Notes under the pieces: generated by a model
Told to the model about the DNA's origin: nothing
Seen by the model: only the letters and a program-made list of their open reading frames with translations
Database searches by the model: none
Assembly: GCA_016929305.1 (NCBI GenBank)
Contig: JAFGJC010000350.1
Coordinates: 1 to 13,243 of the forward strand
Reading direction: 5' to 3'
Source of the DNA: a candidate division CSSED10-310 bacterium
Lineage (GTDB): Bacteria > CSSED10-310 > JAFGJC01
DNA: 13,243 nucleotides
Position numbers and translations under genes: made by a program
Shown here: positions 1 through 6,221 of the stretch, one piece after another
Numbering within the stretch: position 1 is the first letter of the stretch
Layout: each line of letters opens with the position of its first letter

Positions 1-756
1 GTCCCTGGATGTCATTGGAATCATGAATGTCAGCCGATCGGAGTTCGTCAGGGAGATGATCGACGCTGATTCAAACGATCGTTCAGTTGCTCAGTAATCC
101 AGGCCGGCTTGAATGAATACAGCACTGGCATTCCAGTTATCAACCAGCATGTTTTGTTCATAGTTCAAAATTTTCGAAAATATATCACTTACTTCTGTGT
201 CAGCGCTGTCGCCGTCGAAAGCCAGAAAATCATTTTCGGCAATGTAAGTGTCCGGATAGTCAATTTCGAAATAGTTTACCAGCAAGATGTTTAACGTGAT
301 CGATCCTCCCGCTACGTTTTCAACGGTTATTGTGTTGGCGTTTTCAAATAATTCAGCACTCGGAAAATCAATGTCAAAGGTAAACTCTGATCCGCTGGGA
401 TTATTCGACATGTAATTGTGATCTTCTTCCATGCGGCAGGTTGTATAAAAATATGAAGGCACAGTACCCGATCCGGGGGTATTGTCATAATTTTGCATTC
501 AGCTTCCATTCTCATTTCCCCATGTCAGCCTATTACATTGACATCCGTGTGCCGTGAATTCATTTTTTGACCATAAAACATAATATAGTCAACGTACATC
601 GCGTTTTGATTGATATGAATCTTGAACAGGGGATCCCTAGAAACCTCATGGGATTTCAGAGTGCGGAAATCAGATGTCATCATGCCTGACAAACCCAATA
701 ATTATGATACCCAACAGTTTACTGTTTTTTGATAATTCCTCCCCGTAGCTTTTCAT
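1..756 (-). pseudogene. Decayed C25 (gingipain-like) cysteine peptidase gene, partial
   Basis: Pieces of one C25-type protein can be read in order on the minus strand, but in different frames. A possible start at 756 follows AAGGAG and encodes MKSYGEELSKN before a hydrophobic stretch; that frame stops at 670-672. Another frame (683-525) gives FKIHINQNAMY, then DYIMFYGQKMNSRHTDVN, which resembles the C25 pre-catalytic pattern DYIxFYGxxxxSxYTDxNVYWLTWG. The match then shifts frame near 527-531 and continues as LTWGNENGS, a TGA at 499-501, and MQNYDNTPGSG. Further on come EEDHNYM, NYFEIDYPDTYIAENDFLAF and KILNYEQN, all C25-like. After a TGA at 91-93 the same frame stays open to the left edge (ATERSFESAS). 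The catalytic section seems deleted near 200-215, and another deletion lies between the NAMY and DYIMFYG segments. The family call comes from remembered motifs; the lesions are seen directly. The 3' end lies outside the window. Confidence 0.62.
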
Positions 757-1044
757 TGAGACAATTCTCCTTGCTGTGCAGGGGTTAAAAATAATTTAGT
801 TATAGTGTTTTTGCATACGACTTTCGATGCATACATTTGCAATACATCAAATAGATATTGTTATTGAAAAGGAAAAATTTAGTAGTCTTTTTATGGAAAA
901 ACGCATTGAAAGAAGCAATAAATATACACTATACGAAAAAGAACATCATTTGCCGACCCTTTCAGAAAGTTGCGATGGAAACCGTTCAGTTTTATATTCT
1001 GAAGGATATTTTTTATGTGTTTTCGATTCAATAACCTATATACC
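757..1044. other. AT-rich intergenic region without a convincing gene
   Basis: This stretch separates the peptidase relic from the fibre operon and is clearly richer in A and T than the flanking genes. It contains a 73-codon open frame on the plus strand (827-1048). That frame has no ribosome binding site before its ATG, no recognisable motif and an AT-driven composition, so I treat it as chance. A short direct repeat GCATAC occurs at 813-818 and 829-834. I see no RNA gene or terminator here. Confidence 0.5.
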
Positions 1045-1073
1045 TTGATATTGATCCTGATCTGGGTAATAAT
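1045..1073 (+). promoter_or_regulatory. Candidate sigma70-type promoter of the fibre operon
   Basis: TTGATA (1045-1050) and AATAAT (1068-1073) each match the bacterial -35 and -10 consensus at five of six positions and are separated by 17 bp. Transcription would start near 1080, giving a leader of about 45 nt before the ATG at 1126. The region is AT-rich, so a chance match is possible, and the organism's sigma preference is unknown. Confidence 0.4.
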
Positions 1074-1125
1074 AATTTTGTTGTGATGGAGGCTTCAAGT
1101 TAATCAGAAATAGTGGAGGGGATGG

Positions 1126-3681
1126 ATGAAAATCAGCGTTATCAGTGTGTTTTTGCTTATTTTTACAGGAATGTGTTTCGGTGCGGTTCCGGACCGGGTT
1201 CTGTATCAGGGGCAGCTTAAGGACTCGGAAGGGGTGCCCGTGCCGGACGGCGATTATGATGTGACACTAACACTTTACAGCTCCGAAACCGGTGGAGATC
1301 AGATCATGATTGACAGTCACCTGGCGGCGGACGGGCAAGCGGTTCCTGTATCCGGCGGGCTTTATTTCGTGTTTCTCGGAGGCGGTACTGTTTCGGACGG
1401 TTCAGGTCCGGGTAATTTCATGTCTCTGTCCGAGGTTTTTTCGACATATCAGGATATATGGGTGGAGGTTCAGATGGACGGGCAGACGATCGAACCAATG
1501 CTGCCGGTAGCACGCCGGGCATATGCTTTGAAATCGGATTTGCTGGATGGCAGGGATAGCACGGAGTTCGGAGATGGGAATTCACTGGATGCGGACGATG
1601 GCTCTCCGGTTGATGCGGTCGTAATCGATGATGACGGTCGCGTGGGCATCGGTACATCGACACCCGCCGATACATTGCATATTCGGGATACCAATACCGA
1701 TGGTATGCTCCTTGACACCCCGTCCGGGAGCTATGGTCATTTCCTTTTCGCTCATGACGGCGCGGCGGTATGGGGTTTTAATCACTATCCGGATGATTCG
1801 TTCCGGGTCGTTCAGAGTGGCGTTGACTGCCGGATGACACTATTACCGGGAGGAAATGTTGGTTTCGGGACTAACACTCCGGCAAACATACTTGATGTGT
1901 CGGGAGATCTTCATGTATCCGGCGCATTACGCGACAGTGGGGGTGAATCCGGTTCCCCGGATGATCTTCTTCAATCCACCGGCAGTGGTATTGCATGGAC
2001 GAAACCGGCGGATCTATGGGATTCGGATTGGACCGTATCCGGAGATAACATGTGGTCAAACTGCGCAGGAAATGTGGGTATGGGGACAAGCAGTCCGGCC
2101 AGCAGGCTGACGGTTGCCGGGAACGAGTCCGATCAGGTTGGAACCGGATCTCAGTTCCTGATGGGAAGCGATGCTGATGTCAACCGGGCGTTTGCCATGC
2201 GTATCGGCAGCTCTGGAACACAGAATTTTCATCTTGATCGCTATCACGGTGGCTGGTTTTCATTCTTGACGGTAAACCGTGATGACGGTAAAACCGGTTT
2301 GGGGACCACGACACCTCGAAACAAACTGGATATCTCCGGTAGTGCCGTCATCGGTTCTGCTTACGCCGGATCCATTGCGGCACCGGCAGATGGTCTGTTG
2401 GTTGAGGGAACTGTCGGCATCGGGACGATATCACCTTCCAATAAACTGAATGTTTCTGGTGGAGATATCCGGATTGATGGGGATCAACAGTTGAAATTCA
2501 AGCAGGAGACAACTGCCGATACACTCAATATTCAATGCAGAACCGGTCAGGGCATCGGCATAAAAGGAAATCGGTTGTATCATTCCGCTGATGTGACACA
2601 CTCCTGGCAGGATATGGACGCTGTCAATGAACGGATGATGCTGACGGTCGGAACATCCGGCGGGTTACAGGTTTTCGGAACAGGCGCCAATTATTTTGCC
2701 GGCAGGCTGGGTATTGGCACCGTTCCGGACAACAAGCTGGAAGTGGCCGGAGGTGTTGTGGTTGGTGCCGGTATGGCTGGCGATAACCCGGCTCCCGCAA
2801 ACGGTCTTCTGGTTAAAGGTAATGTGGGTATCGGAACATCGACGGTCAATAAACGGCTTGTCATTAACGGGGGAAGCATCGCCATCAATAATGCTTCGGA
2901 TGTGACCAAGACGATATTTCATCTTTCTGATTCCGATACCGGTGTATTCAAATTCTACGGCCCCAACGATTATCTTAATGCACTTCTTGGTCAATCATCC
3001 GGCAATTCAGCGTGCGGTGCCGTAAAAACCCATGATGTCGATTCGCACAACCGGACATCCTTGTTTGCCAGCCCGGGAGGCAATGGGTATCTTTCAATAA
3101 CGGGCGCTAATGGAAATCGCAATGCCGTATGCAACAATCTATCCGGGTATCCCAATAACGGCTGGGTCGGAATACTGAGCCCCAATGAATCCAGTACAGC
3201 AAAGATGTACATCGATGATACCGGATATGGAATGTTCTATGCGGATTACTACTCATTCCGTACACCGCATCCCGAGAAAACCGGGCAGGATATCTGGTAT
3301 AGCAGCATCGGTGCCCCGGAGGCTGCCGTTTATACGCGCGGTTCGGCGAAACTGGATAACGGGGAGGCTGAAATTTTGCTTCCAGATCATTTCAAAATTG
3401 TTGCCGATAATGGCAGCATGACTGTATATGTCACTCCCCTCAGCCCGGATTCACAGGGACTGGCGGTTGTTTACAAGAGTCTTGAGAAGATCGTCATTCA
3501 AGAACTTCACAACGGCACGGGGAGTTATGCATTTGACTGGGAGGTGTATTGTGAGCGGCGCGGTTCCATTCACAAACAAATCATCCAGCCCGGGGATCGA
3601 GATCAATGTCAGGATTTGAACATCATCGAAGGCGGGCAATCCACACCAGATATTGCACAACGGAAAGGAGGGATTCAGTGA
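1126..3681 (+). CDS. Secreted tail-fibre-like repeat protein, copy 1
   Basis: An 851-residue protein, likely exported and then displayed or released as a fibre. The start is ATG 1126, preceded by GGAGGGG at 1114-1120. Residues 1-20 form a signal peptide (hydrophobic core VISVFLLIFTG, cleavage near FGA). Residues 20-165 form an N-terminal beta-rich domain (LYQGQLKDSEGVPVPDG), ending in LLDGRDSTEFGDGNSLDADDG. Seven VGIGTSTP-type motifs follow between residues 173 and 580, each usually followed by a short LDxSG-like strand. Residues 610-705 carry Gly/Asn-rich repeats (FYGPNDYLNA, NGNRNAV). Residues 710-820 form the conserved C-terminal domain (IGAPEAAVYTRG, LPDHFKIV, TPLSPDSQGLAV, FDWEV). VGIGT motifs are common in phage tail-fibre-like and uncultured-bacterial surface proteins; the fibre role is inferred. 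The final 40 residues differ from the other copies and lack their RKGFExY tail. First gene of the operon. Confidence 0.88.
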   Translation: MKISVISVFLLIFTGMCFGAVPDRVLYQGQLKDSEGVPVPDGDYDVTLTLYSSETGGDQIMIDSHLAADGQAVPVSGGLYFVFLGGGTVSDGSGPGNFMSLSEVFSTYQDIWVEVQMDGQTIEPMLPVARRAYALKSDLLDGRDSTEFGDGNSLDADDGSPVDAVVIDDDGRVGIGTSTPADTLHIRDTNTDGMLLDTPSGSYGHFLFAHDGAAVWGFNHYPDDSFRVVQSGVDCRMTLLPGGNVGFGTNTPANILDVSGDLHVSGALRDSGGESGSPDDLLQSTGSGIAWTKPADLWDSDWTVSGDNMWSNCAGNVGMGTSSPASRLTVAGNESDQVGTGSQFLMGSDADVNRAFAMRIGSSGTQNFHLDRYHGGWFSFLTVNRDDGKTGLGTTTPRNKLDISGSAVIGSAYAGSIAAPADGLLVEGTVGIGTISPSNKLNVSGGDIRIDGDQQLKFKQETTADTLNIQCRTGQGIGIKGNRLYHSADVTHSWQDMDAVNERMMLTVGTSGGLQVFGTGANYFAGRLGIGTVPDNKLEVAGGVVVGAGMAGDNPAPANGLLVKGNVGIGTSTVNKRLVINGGSIAINNASDVTKTIFHLSDSDTGVFKFYGPNDYLNALLGQSSGNSACGAVKTHDVDSHNRTSLFASPGGNGYLSITGANGNRNAVCNNLSGYPNNGWVGILSPNESSTAKMYIDDTGYGMFYADYYSFRTPHPEKTGQDIWYSSIGAPEAAVYTRGSAKLDNGEAEILLPDHFKIVADNGSMTVYVTPLSPDSQGLAVVYKSLEKIVIQELHNGTGSYAFDWEVYCERRGSIHKQIIQPGDRDQCQDLNIIEGGQSTPDIAQRKGGIQ
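3662..3672 (+). promoter_or_regulatory. Strong Shine-Dalgarno fixing the start of fibre copy 2
   Basis: GGAAAGGAGGG lies about 8 nt before ATG 3681, inside the end of the first fibre gene. The copy 2 frame stays open upstream to an ATG at 3606, but that ATG has no comparable site and would add 25 charged residues before the signal peptide. The start at 3681 is therefore preferred; its A is also the last base of the upstream TGA. Confidence 0.75.
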
Positions 3682-6221
3682 TGAATAAACACCCAGGTTA
3701 TCCCGTTCGATCAGTTCCGGTTATACAGATCCTGAGTGTGCTTGGCATGATTGCTGCTGCCGTGAACGCTATGGCGGCGTCGCCTCCCGATGTGATGGAT
3801 TTCCAGGCCATCGTGCAGACAACCGCCGGAGAACCCCTTACAGACGGATTTTATGATGCCGTTTTTACGTTTTTTGACACCGAAACGGCAACAGACACCA
3901 TTCTTATTGAGGAACATTCCGCGGAACTCGGAAATCCCGTGACGGTCACAGACGGTTTGTGTAATTTAATTCTTGGAACCGGCACGATACTCGATGGATC
4001 CGGGGAGGGTGAATACACCTCGTTGGCTGATATGTTCAAGGATTTCGATGAACTCTGGCTCCAAATTACATTTGATGGGGAGCTGTTTCCCGGTCGATGC
4101 GAGATTCTGCCAGTCATGTCGGTAATCAATGCGGATACTCTTGACGGTCTGGATTCAAGCCAGTTCAGTGACGGTCATTCTCTGGATGCTCCGGATGGCG
4201 ATCCGTCGGATGCGTTGTATGTAAACGATTCCGGTGATGTGGGCATTGGGACGACCGCGCCGTCACGCCGGCTTCATGTCAGAACCCAGACGACCGGAGG
4301 AATCATCATTGATACGTCGGAGACAAACAACTGCAATCTAAAGTTCTCAAAGGACAGATCGTCCTCATGGGCGTTGTCGGTTAACCCCGGCAATGCATTC
4401 AGAATTAGAGAAGATGCGTCATCCACGGATATGATTATCTTGCCGGGAGGGAATGTTGGAATTGGCGTGTCAAATCCGGTATGCCGGCTGGAGATCGGTG
4501 GCGATGCCGGGATTGAAGGAAGGCTGGTGGATTCGAACGGTTCCCCGGGAACATCAGGAAGCATTATGACCAGCAGCGGTACCGGCACTCAATGGCTTGA
4601 CAGTGCAATGCTCTCTGACATGGACTGGACGGTTACGGGAACCAGCCTGGTGGCACAGAATAGTGGCAACACAGGTATTGGGACCGATGTGCCGGAAGGC
4701 AAACTGACCGTTGCAGGACCAGTATCGGATGTGCCGGGCAATGGAAGCCAGTTCAGGATTGAGGATGCATCCAACAGCAACCACGCCTTTGCATTTCGGA
4801 TCGGCAACTCCGGGCATAACGACTTGCATCTGGACAGCTATTGGGGAGGCTGGCAGCGGTTACTTACCATCGATCGAAGCAATGGTTTCACCGGAATCGG
4901 AGCCGATCCGCTCAATACACTGGATATCTCCGGGAAGGCGGTAATCGGCAGCGCTCTGGCCGGCACCACCTCCGGCACACCTCAGGGTTTACTGGTGCAG
5001 GGCAACGTCGGTATCGGACTGACCGATCCTGATCCTGAATACCGGCTGTTTGTCGATGGAACGGTCCGGCTGGATGGCGACCGGCAACTCTCTTTCAGCG
5101 ACACCGGTTCAAGCAATATAAAGCTTCAGCTTACCGACACCTGTGGTATGGGTGTCGATGGCGTTACACTATTCAGCAGCAATGCCGGCTCATTTTCATG
5201 GGAAGGCAGTGACGGCTACGAATCCATGGTTTATGATGGCGGCAGCGGTGGCAGTCTTATCGTGTCCGGTGCCAGCAACTATTATGCCGGAAATCTGGGT
5301 GTGGGAACTCTAACGCCACTCAACCGGCTGGATATCTCCGGCAGAGGCGTTATCGGTGCCGGGTTTTGCGGAGTCGAAACACCGCCCTTTAACGGATTGA
5401 TCATCGAAGGCAAATTCGGTATCGGCGAAGCGTATTATACGGATCTGTCGATCGAAGATGGCGATCTTCTCGGGGAAAACACGAATGGTGACGATAAATA
5501 TGTTGCCGGTATCGATTCTGGAGGTGGTGGCTACATCTACACTTACGGCGATCCGTCGACCACCAACATTATCATGTCACATGATTCGGATCATGTGAAT
5601 TATGGGAGTATCCGGGTTTTCGATGATGAGGGGACCTGCAAAGCTGAATTCTTTGCCGACACATCCGGTGCGGGATTCCTGAAAACATATGGGCAAAACA
5701 ATAATCGCAATGCGATCGTTAAGCACTCGGGAATGCCCGAAAACGGCTACATCGGCGTTGTGGATGGAAATAACGACATACTGGCGGGAATGATGGCGAT
5801 GCCGGGGAATCTGGGGCATGTTTTTGCGGACTACAAGTTTTATAATAAAAAGAATCCGAGAGATCCGAATACCGATATTGTGTATGCCTGTCTGGAGGGA
5901 CCTGAAGCGGCGGCATATCTAAGAGGCACATCATCACTTTCCAACGGGTCCGCTTGCGTGATGTTTCCGGATCATTTCCGGCTTGTGATCAATCCGGATA
6001 ATATGACTATCCAGATTACACCACTTTCGCTCGAATCACAGGGGCTGGCAGTGACAGATAAACACGGAAACGGATTTTGCGTCCGGGAATTGAATCACGG
6101 TGCCGGCAGTTATGATTTTGACTGGGAGGTGAAATGTGTGCGCAAGGGATTTGAAAACTATCAGGCGGTCCGTCGTAAACTTATTTTCGAACGATTTTCG
6201 AATGGGGAGGACCAGCCATGA
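3681..6221 (+). CDS. Secreted tail-fibre-like repeat protein, copy 2
   Basis: An 846-residue paralog of the preceding gene, overlapping its stop codon by one base (TGATG) and so probably translationally coupled. Residues 1-33 form a long signal peptide (core IQILSVLGMIAAAV, cleavage near AMA). The N-terminal domain (FQAIVQTTAGEPLTDGFYD) ends in LDGLDSSQFSDGHSLDAPDG. Seven VGIGT-like motifs start at residues 187, 259, 331, 404, 443, 539 and 579. Two are changed: VGIGV in the second and FGIGE in the seventh. Residues 615-710 contain TYG/NxNNRNA-type repeats and NGYIGVVDGNNDILAGMM. The C-terminal domain, about 715-825, reads IVYACLEGPEAAAYLRG, FPDHFRLV, TPLSLESQGLAV, then YDFDWEV and RKGFENYQAVR. 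Function is not established; a structural fibre subunit is the best inference. Confidence 0.88.
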   Translation: MNKHPGYPVRSVPVIQILSVLGMIAAAVNAMAASPPDVMDFQAIVQTTAGEPLTDGFYDAVFTFFDTETATDTILIEEHSAELGNPVTVTDGLCNLILGTGTILDGSGEGEYTSLADMFKDFDELWLQITFDGELFPGRCEILPVMSVINADTLDGLDSSQFSDGHSLDAPDGDPSDALYVNDSGDVGIGTTAPSRRLHVRTQTTGGIIIDTSETNNCNLKFSKDRSSSWALSVNPGNAFRIREDASSTDMIILPGGNVGIGVSNPVCRLEIGGDAGIEGRLVDSNGSPGTSGSIMTSSGTGTQWLDSAMLSDMDWTVTGTSLVAQNSGNTGIGTDVPEGKLTVAGPVSDVPGNGSQFRIEDASNSNHAFAFRIGNSGHNDLHLDSYWGGWQRLLTIDRSNGFTGIGADPLNTLDISGKAVIGSALAGTTSGTPQGLLVQGNVGIGLTDPDPEYRLFVDGTVRLDGDRQLSFSDTGSSNIKLQLTDTCGMGVDGVTLFSSNAGSFSWEGSDGYESMVYDGGSGGSLIVSGASNYYAGNLGVGTLTPLNRLDISGRGVIGAGFCGVETPPFNGLIIEGKFGIGEAYYTDLSIEDGDLLGENTNGDDKYVAGIDSGGGGYIYTYGDPSTTNIIMSHDSDHVNYGSIRVFDDEGTCKAEFFADTSGAGFLKTYGQNNNRNAIVKHSGMPENGYIGVVDGNNDILAGMMAMPGNLGHVFADYKFYNKKNPRDPNTDIVYACLEGPEAAAYLRGTSSLSNGSACVMFPDHFRLVINPDNMTIQITPLSLESQGLAVTDKHGNGFCVRELNHGAGSYDFDWEVKCVRKGFENYQAVRRKLIFERFSNGEDQP
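6204..6221 (+). promoter_or_regulatory. Shine-Dalgarno and ATGA start-stop overlap at the copy 2/3 junction
   Basis: GGGGAGG at 6204-6210 lies 7 nt before ATG 6218. The ATG overlaps the TGA at 6219-6221 as ATGA, the classic arrangement for reinitiation by the same ribosomes. There is no room for a separate promoter or terminator between copies 2 and 3. Confidence 0.75.

Noticed and set aside
2..97. Plus-strand open frame at the left edge ending in SRSEFVREMID, resembling the end of a ribbon-helix-helix regulator
   Set aside because: Only 31 codons are open, and the opposite strand reads as a continuation of the C25 relic (KILNYEQN to ATERSFES) through the same bases.
91..498. Stand-alone 135-residue minus-strand gene
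   Set aside because: It has no good ribosome binding site and lacks a true N-terminus. C25-like sequence continues upstream across a TGA and frameshift, and downstream past the TGA at 91-93, so it is part of the pseudogene.
827..1048. 73-residue plus-strand ORF
   Set aside because: No Shine-Dalgarno, AT-driven composition, no recognisable motif, and it overlaps the candidate promoter of the fibre operon.
3606..3680. Upstream start for fibre copy 2 at ATG 3606
   Set aside because: It would add 25 mostly charged residues ahead of the signal peptide and has no ribosome binding site, whereas ATG 3681 follows GGAAAGGAGGG.
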